NCBI GenBank assembly: GCA_025201365.1
Contig: JAIXMF010000215.1
Span: 1-23,224 of the forward strand
Direction of reading: 5' to 3'
Length of the DNA stretch: 23,224 nt
From: Syncephalis plumigaleata
Lineage: Eukaryota; Zoopagomycota; Zoopagomycetes; Zoopagales; Piptocephalidaceae
Made by a program: the position numbers and the translations under genes. The notes under the pieces were generated by a model that was not told the DNA's origin, did not search any database, and worked only from the letters and a program-made list of their open reading frames with translations. This document shows positions 10,788 to 19,352 of this stretch, one piece after another (the stretch's first letter is position 1; every line of letters begins with the position of its first letter).

Positions 10788-11051
10788 TTCAGTGTCCGAG
10801 TTAGTGTCTACAACAGCGCTGCCACTGACGCTAGCACTACCACTGACTTCAACACTGGCACTGGCACTGACGCCAACACTGGCACTGGCGTCAACACTGG
10901 CACTGACTCCAACACTGGTCCCAAGTTCTGCTCGAGGAGCACGACGTTCGACAACAGCACGGCGAATCCTATTGGGACTAGCTTCGACCTTAATTAGACC
11001 GGTGAGAGCGACAACGGCGACGGCAATAGCGATGATGGCAGAGAACTTCAT
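10785..11051 (-). CDS. Small secreted Val/Ser/Ala-repeat protein, MKFSA family (88 aa)
   Basis: An intronless 88-residue protein of unknown function. It has a signal peptide (MKFSA start, hydrophobic core to about residue 20), then EASPNRIRR and VVERR, two dibasic sites that a Kex2-type protease could cut in the secretory pathway. The rest is a low-complexity tail in which Val alternates with Ser, Ala or Gly (VGVSASV, SVEVSGSAS), ending TNSDTE. The tail is encoded by an imperfect 18-bp DNA repeat. Alternating Val/Ser is typical of beta-forming surface or wall proteins; that is inference. A TATA box lies 150 nt upstream and AATAAA 104 nt downstream of the stop. A shorter paralogue lies at 328-450 and a detached 3' end at 860-1014. 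I know no named family that it fits. Confidence 0.75.
   Translation of the reverse strand: MKFSAIIAIAVAVVALTGLIKVEASPNRIRRAVVERRAPRAELGTSVGVSASVDASASVGVSASASVEVSGSASVSGSAVVDTNSDTE
10848..10919 (-). repeat. 18-bp coding tandem repeat, 3 to 4 imperfect units
   Basis: The plus strand repeats a unit of the form CCAACACTGGCACTGGC with variants at the first base and near the end. On the coding strand each unit gives six residues of the SVGVSA or SVDASA type. Copy number could change by slippage without breaking the frame. Confidence 0.7.
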
Positions 11052-11200
11052 GTTGATGTTGACCTAGTGGAATGAATGGGCAGAAATAAACACAATGAAA
11101 GGAATGAATACAAGTGATCGTAGCAATAGAGCGTAGTAAGCGTGAAATGAAACAGCGAATGAATATGAAGATGGCAAGTCAAGCTACTTTGATAGTGCTT

Positions 11201-11208
11201 TATTTATA
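11201..11208 (-). promoter_or_regulatory. TATA box of the secreted repeat protein
   Basis: TATAAATA on the minus strand, 150 nt before the ATG at 11051. It lies in a block (about 11164-11216) conserved upstream of the paralogue at 328-450. Confidence 0.65.
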
Positions 11209-11216
11209 GCTGAAAT

Positions 11217-12739
11217 AGTAGCAAGCTATTACATAGAACAAAGTGATGTTGCTATAGACAAGTCAGCCTACTTCCACATGATATACCGGTCAATGAATGC
11301 TGTTTCTAACTTGAATGACGACAATCTAACGACATTTGGTATTCAACGGTAGTCCATCATCTGACAAGTAGATCATGACTAATAGATGCATACTCGCATT
11401 AACATCTTGTATTCGTGTATGTGCGTGTGTGAACAAACTGTCAATTTATCACATTGATATCACATCAGATATGTAAGCAGTAATCAGGCATACTGACCTC
11501 TTTTTGTTAACTGACAATATCATCCAATAGGCACATGATGATATAGCACCTAGATGGAATGGACAAATTGGTTAGTATATGACTATATCGGTATTCTTGT
11601 TCAGATTCATCAGACAATATCTATGCACAAAGGAATACTGCATAGATCATGCGATAAACAGCTGCTGACTCGATGCATCCAAACCATCGCAGCTGGATTG
11701 TACGTGTAACTGACGAGTATCAAAATGGCTAGACTATCAGTTGACCATTCACCGATGCATACTAGTGTGGCTAATGAGGATCACGAGCCGAATACCAGAT
11801 CATACGGTTGTAATCGTGACATGGATCGACAATCATGTGTACTAAGCAGGTCATATGAGTGGCGTGTTGTGTAGATCATTAGTGCATGAACAGTTACAGC
11901 CATCGATCATTCGTATGTATGTTCTAGCTATTATTATCGAATGCCTTGCGCATTCAATAGCTGCTACTTTAAAGAACTAATTCCACCTATATCTCTACAT
12001 GTGTACGTGTGTGTACGTGTGACTATCATTGACAAATTTATTTTGAATGAAAGTGAAAGCGTGCATATAAATGAGAACTAGGCCTTGTATGGTCACATTT
12101 CTTGTCCGTGCACGACATGAAAAATAGTGTACGACCTGTTTCATAAACGAATAAACTTGCTTGCAACCACTGTCCTATGCTGCCTGGATTGACCTTCTCT
12201 GTCCCTCGACTGATATTGTAATTATTACCTATTTCAACTAGTAGTTCATTAATTGTGAACACAATAGACAACCTACATTCTTATTACCTATCAAACAGGA
12301 ATGAGTGTGTAACACTTGTTATTATGACAACGATGCTTACAATTAATGAGAATTTACGCACAATTAGTATGGTACGAATAATTGCGGAGTGATGTATCAA
12401 GGCCAATACATGTACATGTGATACCTATTCATTTATTGATACTACCATTACGATGGCTATTCTTCATTTTATAATCTTGTATCAACTACATAAAAAAGAT
12501 CATTAATGTATCAAGCGTGTTTTTACCAGCTTATCTAACCATTGTTGTTGTTCTTCTTGCCATTAACACTAGTACGTAAAAAGTCAGTAATTATCCTTTT
12601 TGCTCGATTAATGACTAACGCTCGTCATTTCATTACTTTATTACGCTAATCGATTATCTGATCAATTCTATCCTATATTTATTTCGCTCTTTTGCTCTTT
12701 CCTTATATACCAATATTCTGTTACGCCTATCTCGTCATC
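11217..12739. other. Gene-poor interval upstream of the first 7-TM gene
   Basis: No convincing large gene. A GT/ACGT tandem tract lies at about 12001-12021. A frame on the minus strand at 12038-12271 begins at TTG and has no recognisable content. The last 80 nt before 12740 are rich in TTTATT and CTCTTT, as expected for a promoter or leader. Confidence 0.4.
11725..11874 (+). CDS. Possible 49-aa hydrophilic small ORF
   Basis: The ATG sits in CAAAATGG, a good fungal initiation context. The product is polar, with no signal peptide or membrane segment, one pair of Cys and many His, Arg and Ser. It was found in an otherwise empty interval; no homologue or promoter was recognised. Chance is a serious alternative. 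Confidence 0.2.
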   Translation: MARLSVDHSPMHTSVANEDHEPNTRSYGCNRDMDRQSCVLSRSYEWRVV

Positions 12740-13780
12740 ATGTGGGACGGCACTAAATTTATTACAAAGTGGGAACCTAAAAGCAATAATACTAATTGGC
12801 ATCGAGTATGGAATGGTACCGACCATAAAAACCTTAACTATCATTGGCTAGGTCGTGTATCGATGCTTGACTACTTGGAGCATTCAAGTAGCGTCGAGGA
12901 GGCACGTACTCGTTCGGTGGACAATGCAATCCACACGCTTATCGATGCCATTCTGTTGTATATCTTCGTACGCAATACTTGGTGTAGTATACGCTTGTTG
13001 CGACATACACCGCGTGGCATCGCCAATTGGTGTTGCTTCTTACAGGCAGCTTGCGGTCTGGTGTACGTTACGCTCACACTATCCTCGGTGTTGGGCAGTG
13101 CCGTGGCCAATTGCAAAGTATGCGTATGGACCGAGAATTTCGGTATTACCATCTCGAGTATTTGCGTCACGATGTGTCTGCTGATTAAAGCATACGCCGT
13201 ACAAATGCGCGATCGTCGTGTCATCTATTTGGGCGTGTTCTTCATTGCAATGCAACTTGTCTACCCGTGGCTATTCTGGAAACAAGTAATATTCTTCAAG
13301 GATGTTAGCGCACGATGCGGCGTCAACTACGGGCCATACTTTGCTTGGTATCGATTCGGTGTCGAATTGCTTATTAGCTTGGTGTTCTCTACACTATTCC
13401 TACGCACGGTCATTCGACAGTATTGCATCTTTGGCAGTGGTTGCTGGCAGAAGCTACGCAGCGATGGTCTTGTTTATATACTGGCCGTCACCTTGGCTAA
13501 TGTGATATGTATTATTACGGCCACATTACTTGCTTCCACATCACTTCCCAAATCATTCCTAGTAATTGATTGTAAGTAGTATGAATCCTTAGTGATAATA
13601 CTAATGATATATACATAAAAAAAACTAGGGGTGGTAACTTCCCTGTTACTAGTACGACAAAATCAACGAATGCAAACGGTATTTATCAATAATCATCCAG
13701 TCACACGTAAATACTCAGTGTTTGCCGAATTTACCAACAAGCCAGCCTCATTGATCAATAAGACCATACCAGCAAGGTAA
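12740..13780 (+). CDS. Orphan seven-transmembrane receptor-like protein, 327 aa
   Basis: Exons 12740-13571 and 13629-13780. The family was not recognised; the topology resembles a G-protein-coupled receptor. About 62 N-terminal residues carry two N-glycosylation sequons (N16-N-T, N25-G-T), suggesting an outside N-terminus. Hydrophobic segments lie near 63-85, 94-122, 133-154, 161-184, 198-225, 243-264 and 270-288, followed by a short tail. Cys125 and Cys128 in the first outer loop and Cys193 in the second could form the loop disulfide known from class A receptors, and MRDRR after the third segment recalls a DRY motif; both are inference. The ATG is the first after an in-frame TTG-led extension and opens the hydrophilic domain. 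The single intron falls in the last membrane segment (W278). The end is either TAA at 13778-13780 or a splice at 13777 leading to five other residues. Confidence 0.7.
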
Positions 13781-13984
13781 GCGTCTAAATCGTGAATAAT
13801 GCCAATACAGCAGTACTAATATACGAATATCATCATTTCTATTGCAATATAGTAACAAGCGATACTAATATAAATGGCAAACAAAGTAGCACTAGTCTAT
13901 TTGTTCTTCTTTCTTCTTCCTTTTGAATAAACATCTTATTCAATTGACATGTCTATTCCATAGGTAACAAGAGAGCAATGATGT

Positions 13985-14730
13985 TTATTGTGTTTGCTTA
14001 GATTGCATCATCTGCACTAATTGTAGCATCTCCTCTGTTTGTACCGTATCCGATTGAACATGAAATTCCTGTCCAATGGGTGATTTCCAGCTAGAAAAGA
14101 ACCTGCCTGATGGCATCAATTCACCGGCACGTAGATTCGTACGACGCGGCTGTCCAAAGAATGTCAGCGTATCTATCGACAATTCGGTATCCTCTGTAAT
14201 TGCTTCTATCGTGTCGGGTGATGCCTCAGTACTAGCATGCGGTAAGGTAATCTGCGTAACATAAGGTGCCAATGCATAATGAATAATACCCGTTGATGAT
14301 ATACTGGTAAACAAGGCTAATGTCAATAGTAACAGTAATAAAGTGAGTATATCAGAATTGCATTGGATGAACGAGATGAATACTCACCTGCACTTGCTAA
14401 AGCAGTACGGAATTCCATACTCATACCACTTTTCATTAAAAAGATAAATGGAACACCAACCAACGTTATGCCCAGTGAAGATACCGAGAACAATTTAAGA
14501 AAGCGAGCTGTACGCGCCAAGTGTCCAATATAAATGAGACGACCGTTAACATCCGTGTGCGGTAGTGCCGCCGTCTCTTGCGTGTCCGTTGTACGCTGAG
14601 TAGTCAATGATCGGAGTGGCTTCCATGTTTGCGGTGCAACACGAGCACGTAGCATACGCGTTGCAGTACAGTGCACCCTCAATGTAGACAGACTACACTG
14701 CTTCATAGCACCAATTCGTAATGCGAACAT
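13985..14730 (-). CDS. TMEM70/TMEM186/TMEM223-type mitochondrial inner-membrane protein
   Basis: Exons 14388-14730 and 13985-14316 on the minus strand (224 aa). Family members help to assemble respiratory complexes or ATP synthase. The N-terminus is rich in Arg, Ser and Thr and poor in acidic residues, as a mitochondrial targeting sequence would be. The conserved core begins with GRLIYIGHLARTARFLKLFSVS, the family's YxG..A...K.FS pattern, and runs into the first membrane segment (about 78-99). The second spans about 115-137 and ends HYALAPYVTQI, followed by LTFFGQPRR. The start could also be Met9 (14704-14706). The intron is 71 nt (14317-14387). It converges with the 7-TM gene, 204 bp between stops. 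Its stop codon lies inside an AATAAA (13984-13989). Which of the three subfamilies it belongs to is unclear. Confidence 0.75.
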
Positions 14731-15503
14731 ATTGTGAATAGAAAATAGAATAAAGCTATTATTATTATTATTGGTATTTACGAGTTGACAAAATATCGTC
14801 GCGTTTGACTATGGAATAAAAGTGTTAGTGGCATAATAAGCGGAGTATTCGATGTAATGATTGGCTGAGTGAGTGGAATGAGCGTGTGTACACAAATCTA
14901 CGTGCATTTCATATTCTACTTTTACTCCTTCTCTTTCCCCTTGGATAGTTAACACAGTAATAGGTAAGTATAGATTCATTCATCCATCCATCCATCTATT
15001 TAGCCATTTGTTTGTTCTTTTGTATATCTATGCATCCATCCATCTATCTGTATCAGTAGTTATTTATTCATGTATAGATGAATTGGTAGTATAATCATTG
15101 ATGTCAAATTGAATCTACATAAAGTAGATATACGATTATTGATGGCTATACTACTATTCTCCTATTTGTTACATTAAACGATAATTGCGCTTGTAGGCTA
15201 GTGCACAGGCGTGGAATTGAGACATTCATATTATATGTTAATACAATAGTAGTATAATGAACAATACCCACGTTTGATTTACCTACAAGTTGCTTATTTC
15301 TTCCTCTTCTTCTATTCTCCTTATTAAACAGCCGAGATGAATCGATGCTATTCCTTACGGGAAATACGCGTCGACACTCTTCTTGGTAGGGCACTAGACT
15401 GACATACTCTTGTTCTTCTCTGTTCTCTTTGCTATATTACCATTTTATTAGTTCTTGTGTTCAGCCCTCCTCGTGACACCACATCACACACACATCAGCA
15501 ATC
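14731..15503. other. Divergent promoter region, TMEM70-like gene and uS8
   Basis: No gene seen. It contains an ATT microsatellite at about 14757-14771 and CATC tetranucleotide runs at about 14981-14996 and 15030-15042. Just before uS8 there is a pyrimidine-rich stretch (about 15410-15480), common in ribosomal-protein leaders. A minus-strand frame at 15146-15394 starts with GTG and is not credible. Confidence 0.45.
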
Positions 15504-15896
15504 ATGGTCCGTGTCTCTGTTTTGAACGACTGCTTGAACAACATCAACAATGCCGAACGTCGTGGCCGTCGTCAGGTATTGATCCGCCCAAGCTCCAAGG
15601 TCATCGTCAAGTTCTTGTCGGTCATGCAACGTCATGGCTACATTGGTGAATTCGAAATCGTCGATGATCACCGTTCCGGCAAGATTGTCATCCAACTTAA
15701 CGGTCGCCTCAACAAGTGCGGTGTCATCTCACCACGCTTCAACGTCAAGTTCAACGACTGGGAGAAGTGGGTCAACAACCTCTTGCCATCTCGTCAATTC
15801 GGCTACTTGGTCATGACCAGTTCCGCTGGTATCATGGATCACGAAGAAGCTCGTCGCAAGCACGTCGGTGGTAAGATCCTCGGCTACTTCTACTAA
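15504..15896 (+). CDS. RPS22: 40S ribosomal protein uS8 (S15a/S22)
   Basis: An intronless 130-residue protein, the standard eukaryotic length. uS8 binds the central domain of 18S rRNA in the small subunit. The sequence is the family from end to end: [69 protein letters not shown], and the C-terminal [20 protein letters not shown] followed by YFY. Codon choice differs from the neighbours: nearly all C-ending or preferred codons (GTC, AAG, CGT, AAC), as expected for a highly expressed gene. Leader CACATCAGCAATGG gives a clear start. AATAAA lies 133 nt after the stop. Confidence 0.98.
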   Translation: MVRVSVLNDCLNNINNAERRGRRQVLIRPSSKVIVKFLSVMQRHGYIGEFEIVDDHRSGKIVIQLNGRLNKCGVISPRFNVKFNDWEKWVNNLLPSRQFGYLVMTSSAGIMDHEEARRKHVGGKILGYFY

Positions 15897-16028
15897 ACAA
15901 CACTATACCAATTGTGTTGTTGCTGTTTGCCGATGCACTTGGGAGGACAACAACGATCATCAGCAATGGCACAGTCTACGTGTAGAATTAGTGCCATTAC
16001 ATGCCATTATTGTCGTTTTCTTTGCGGG

Positions 16029-16034
16029 AATAAA
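16029..16034 (+). terminator. Poly(A) signal of uS8
   Basis: AATAAA, 133 nt after the uS8 stop. Confidence 0.5.
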
Positions 16035-16645
16035 ACAAGCGGATGTGTTTACATTCCGCTATTTATTAAAATTATTATGTAATTCCTTATTTATTAATGA
16101 TGCATCAAATGTGTATTTTAGTTTTATCGTAATAGTTCTGCTATATATATTCTATTACTTGTTAGATAACATATGTGCATCACATGAACTTGTTACAAAT
16201 ACATGTTTTGTCCAACCATTCATTCCTTATATGAGTCTATATTTAGACTAAAACTTTGTACGACAATAATCCGCGTTAACTGTTTGTAGAAATCTATTCG
16301 GACCGAAATGTTACCATTTCACTTGCCTGTATAGTGCACTTGTTCAATTAATTGTCAAATACAAGCAAACAGTAAATCAACATGCATTGCACATACATCA
16401 AAGTGAACGGGATAATCTTGCCGATACGCTAGCCACATCTTAGTTGAGAAACTTGTTTTACTCCTTGACCAATATGCAAGGTATGCGAGTTGATCCATAC
16501 AGGCAGATGTTTGTAATAACACCGTGACACTGTATAATTAATGCTCACCAATGAATAACATGCTATCCTTGTCGCTACTTCTTATTCCACGTTTCATCTT
16601 CAGACAACATTATTATTATTATTGTTGTTGTTGTTGTTGGTGATG

Positions 16646-16984
16646 TTAGTGCGTTAAGCATACCATGCCACACTCTGCCAATTCCTTTGCTTGTTGGTTC
16701 AAGCAAAGGATACGTAATTGCAATGCAATCACGAGTAATGACAAACTGGCTAGACCTCCTGTTTCTTTATGGGCGTTCTTTGTAGAATAATAAGTATTAC
16801 CACTTGGTAACTCGGTTGTGATTGTCTGGACGATGCTAAGGCCAGGTCGTTTTCTATTCTCGATGCTTGTTTTCCATTCTTGTTGTACAGTCTCAGTGAT
16901 AGCGTTGCATGAACGCATTCTTATATATATATACACGGGCAAGCAAGTAAGTAAGGATCTATTATTGCCACAAGGAATAGCCAT
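16646..16984 (-). CDS. Possible 112-aa hypothetical protein
   Basis: An ATG-started frame (ATG at 16982-16984) of 112 codons in a stretch with no other gene. The middle is polar (about residues 33-75, with VQQEWKTSIENRKRPG) and residues about 79-93 form one hydrophobic stretch, ASLSLLVIALQLRIL. No family is recognised, and no promoter or poly(A) signal stands out. It could be a lineage-specific gene or chance. Confidence 0.3.
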   Translation of the reverse strand: MAIPCGNNRSLLTCLPVYIYIRMRSCNAITETVQQEWKTSIENRKRPGLSIVQTITTELPSGNTYYSTKNAHKETGGLASLSLLVIALQLRILCLNQQAKELAECGMVCLTH

Positions 16985-17126
16985 GGCTCATACTTTGTTT
17001 CGTTCGTGTTTCAACATCGATATAAGGCGACATATGTTTATTTTTGTGAATATATCCAAATGGTTCTAACGACAATGACGTTAATTCATTCACTGATTAG
17101 GAATGCGTCAATAAAAATCATTCAGT

Positions 17127-17267
17127 ATGGGTGTGTTACGCGTAACCACTTGTGTTGAAGTAGGCCTTGAGATTACCAAAATCCCGAACCCTTTCAATAA
17201 AGGCATCCTACTGTTGCCATCATTTTATCCTAAGCATACCATTAGATTCGGCCAGCTTAAACGCTAA
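17127..17267 (+). CDS. Possible 46-aa small ORF
   Basis: ATG in CAGTATGGG, stop TAA at 17265-17267. The codons look used rather than random and the product is basic and mildly hydrophobic (FNKGILLLPSFYPKHTIRFG). There is no recognised homologue. It lies 160 nt before the TATA box of the second 7-TM gene, so it could also be promoter sequence that happens to be open. Confidence 0.2.
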   Translation: MGVLRVTTCVEVGLEITKIPNPFNKGILLLPSFYPKHTIRFGQLKR

Positions 17268-17430
17268 CTCCGAGTATACGGAGGAACTATATCTGAGACA
17301 TAAGCGAGTATTGAAGTGTGCGCGTGATTTGCACCTGTAACGTTACAGCGTTGTATCTGCTAATATCTTATCAAGAGGATGCTGATTCCTGGCCATACAA
17401 TGGGGAGATTGCTAAGGACTTGGTGGGACA

Positions 17431-17438
17431 TATATAAA
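17431..17438 (+). promoter_or_regulatory. TATA box of the second 7-TM gene
   Basis: TATATAAA, 270 nt before the ATG at 17708. Transcription would start near 17460-17470, leaving a leader of about 240 nt. Confidence 0.55.
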
Positions 17439-17550
17439 GCCATGTGACTTGATTCGGGTGGGCATTCTCTCCTGCTCTAACGCTCATCCATTCCTCGCGT
17501 CTAGACAGTTAATTTACTAATAAAACCTCGCATTATTCTAGTGGCACTCG

Positions 17551-17580
17551 ATGCGCACATACTTTTTCATTACTTCAGTG

Positions 17581-17614
<34 letters not shown>

Positions 17615-17733
17615 TCCTTACTAAACATCATATGGAATACACTAATAAGGGTTCACTTCTTGGTTTCTTTTTTATACTTATCTTGAACACTATCGACGCC
17701 TCATTAAATGCCATACACTGGTACGACAAGTGA
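17551..17733 (+). other. Upstream ORF overlapping the 7-TM start codon
   Basis: A 60-codon ATG frame that would be the first AUG of the predicted transcript. It runs through a (CT)14 tract, giving alternating Leu-Ser, and ends 25 nt past the main ATG in another frame. If translated it would lower initiation at 17708. A leader intron ending at the TAG near 17538-17540 would not remove it. Confidence 0.4.
17584..17611. repeat. (CT)14 microsatellite in the 7-TM leader
   Basis: Twenty-eight uninterrupted bases of alternating C and T within the upstream ORF. It is likely to vary in length between strains. Confidence 0.95.
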
Positions 17734-19039
17734 TACAACATGCTTTGCAAGTATAGCCGGGCTGAACTGTGGACCGATCATCTCCACGGTTAGCCTTGTT
17801 GCCACATCAGTCGCACTGAATGTAGGCATACTACTATTCGATACGTTTGTCATATTTTATCGATGGCAACACGGACTATTCAACTATTCCTACCAACGAG
17901 TCAACGGCTATCTAGTGCCACGACCAATCGATAGTCTACTCACCAGCATTATCATCATTAAGTTGTTGGAAGTCGTGTCAAACCTGCTCAATTTGATTAA
18001 TTGGCAATCCACGTTGGATGTCAGTTGGTTGGCTCACCTGTTGGCGCAGGCACTTCATGCCACGGCTATTGTCCATTTTATCGCCGGTATCATCGTGTAT
18101 GTGCCATCCCCATTCACGCATAATCCCCTTCGAAACAACCGACTCAGCCAAAGAAGAACAACACTAAATAGCGAAATGGAAATAAGAAATTTGAATGTCA
18201 CCCAGCAACGTAGTTACAATATTTACGTGCCATCCATATCCGTACTATTCTACTTTCTCGTCTTCTTTACCCTATTCATTATAGGATCAACCGTCAGTAT
18301 AGGTGCCTGGATATTTAGCGTGCAATATTCCGTGCAATCAGCGAAACTCGCACTCATCGAACGAGATCTCACCATCATGGCATCGATGATCTATTTTGTG
18401 ATCATTCTATTAAGCACTTATTATTGCTTTTCATTCTATAAGATTACACGAATTTGCCGGACAAATTCATCCTCCTCACGTCCATCAATGAATAATGACG
18501 AAAAGAACCTCGCTCGCGACTACCGACAAATATTCCTGTCCATATTGGTGACATTTGCGCTATTCACTCTATTCATGATCACTACACTAGTCTTGGAGAA
18601 ATATTTTGCTCGTATTGGTTGGCTCCACGTATTCATTGTATTCATAGAGGAGATGATCATGTATACCATGGTTCATTTCTCAGTATTGTATATTGCACTA
18701 CGCAATTCAAAGAATAACATCCAATCACTAAATGCGTTAACTGCTCACTTCCCCATCGATAAAGCGGTGGAGATGCCTCCAACTGGTAGGGAATCCTTTA
18801 GTCATTCCGTACGCAATTCGCAAGGCAGTTTCTCCACTTTTCATCAAACGCCCGATTCAACGGCCACTTGGCAGGAATTATTTACGATGAACGAGCAACG
18901 AAACAACACTTGCATTATACAAACGACAGATAACATCAACAACAACAACAACAACAACAAGTCTATAATGACCAACTCTGATTGTGTAGTATATAATCCA
19001 TCGTCAAATACTATTCCACATTATACACCTCGTTTATAG
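17708..19039 (+). CDS. Second orphan seven-transmembrane protein, 443 aa, intronless
   Basis: The family was not recognised. Seven hydrophobic segments are visible near residues 25-51, 76-98, 107-132, 174-204, 221-246, 274-297 and 305-331, followed by a tail of about 110 residues rich in Ser, Thr and Asn with an Asn run (residues about 411-417). The N-terminus is short, with Cys12 and Cys21. A basic inner loop (about 139-170) joins segments 3 and 4, and the loop between 5 and 6 is Ser-rich, both possible phosphorylation or effector regions. An in-frame TAA directly before the ATG (17705-17707) shows that the frame does not extend upstream. It shares no obvious sequence with the 7-TM protein at 12740-13780. 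TATA box 17431, poly(A) signal 19201. A receptor role is inference from topology. Confidence 0.7.
   Translation: MPYTGTTSDTTCFASIAGLNCGPIISTVSLVATSVALNVGILLFDTFVIFYRWQHGLFNYSYQRVNGYLVPRPIDSLLTSIIIIKLLEVVSNLLNLINWQSTLDVSWLAHLLAQALHATAIVHFIAGIIVYVPSPFTHNPLRNNRLSQRRTTLNSEMEIRNLNVTQQRSYNIYVPSISVLFYFLVFFTLFIIGSTVSIGAWIFSVQYSVQSAKLALIERDLTIMASMIYFVIILLSTYYCFSFYKITRICRTNSSSSRPSMNNDEKNLARDYRQIFLSILVTFALFTLFMITTLVLEKYFARIGWLHVFIVFIEEMIMYTMVHFSVLYIALRNSKNNIQSLNALTAHFPIDKAVEMPPTGRESFSHSVRNSQGSFSTFHQTPDSTATWQELFTMNEQRNNTCIIQTTDNINNNNNNNKSIMTNSDCVVYNPSSNTIPHYTPRL
18938..18958 (+). repeat. (AAC)7 coding microsatellite
   Basis: Seven AAC codons give an Asn run in the cytoplasmic tail of the 7-TM protein. 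Confidence 0.9.
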
Positions 19040-19352
19040 CTGTTTATTATTCTTTTTTATTTCATTATAGACCCTTTTTATCTTCATTGTACTGTACCCA
19101 TTTCTACATCTTTAAGTAAACAACCATATCTGTTTTGCAATTATATCACGATAATAACAGATCTCTTTAATAATCGATACTTATGAAGTGAAAGATTGTT
19201 AATAAAGTTGCATCACTATTCAATCCTATTTGATTGATCCAATCAACAAATAACGATATAGCCTTGAAAAAACGCCGCATGCCATAATACCGTTGCTTGG
19301 TATACAACTTCTTCTGTTATAATATTAGTATTTCTTTATTCATTAAGCAACA
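19040..19352 (+). other. 3' flank of the 7-TM gene and PLP1 promoter
   Basis: Holds AATAAA at 19201-19206, 161 nt after the 7-TM stop, and AT-rich sequence up to the next start. No gene seen. Confidence 0.5.

Larger units (their letters stand above)
15897..17430. other. Sparse interval between uS8 and the second 7-TM gene
   Basis: Contains the uS8 3' UTR, a TTATTATTATTGTTGTTG microsatellite at about 16609-16637, and two small ORFs of doubtful status listed separately. A long hydrophobic frame over 15868-16251 begins at GTG inside uS8 and is not counted. Confidence 0.4.

Noticed and set aside
12038-12271. 77-codon minus-strand frame
   Set aside because: It starts at TTG, has no recognisable domain and no promoter or poly(A) signal.
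15146-15394. 82-codon minus-strand frame upstream of uS8
   Set aside because: It starts at GTG and covers the uS8 promoter side; no family resemblance.
15868-16251. Long plus-strand frame running from uS8 into its 3' flank
   Set aside because: It starts at GTG inside uS8, crosses the uS8 poly(A) signal, and its hydrophobic content follows from AT-rich sequence.
17584-17711. CT-tract slippage fusing the upstream ORF to the 7-TM protein (phase-variable N-terminus)
   Set aside because: An in-frame TAA directly before the 7-TM ATG blocks any fusion.
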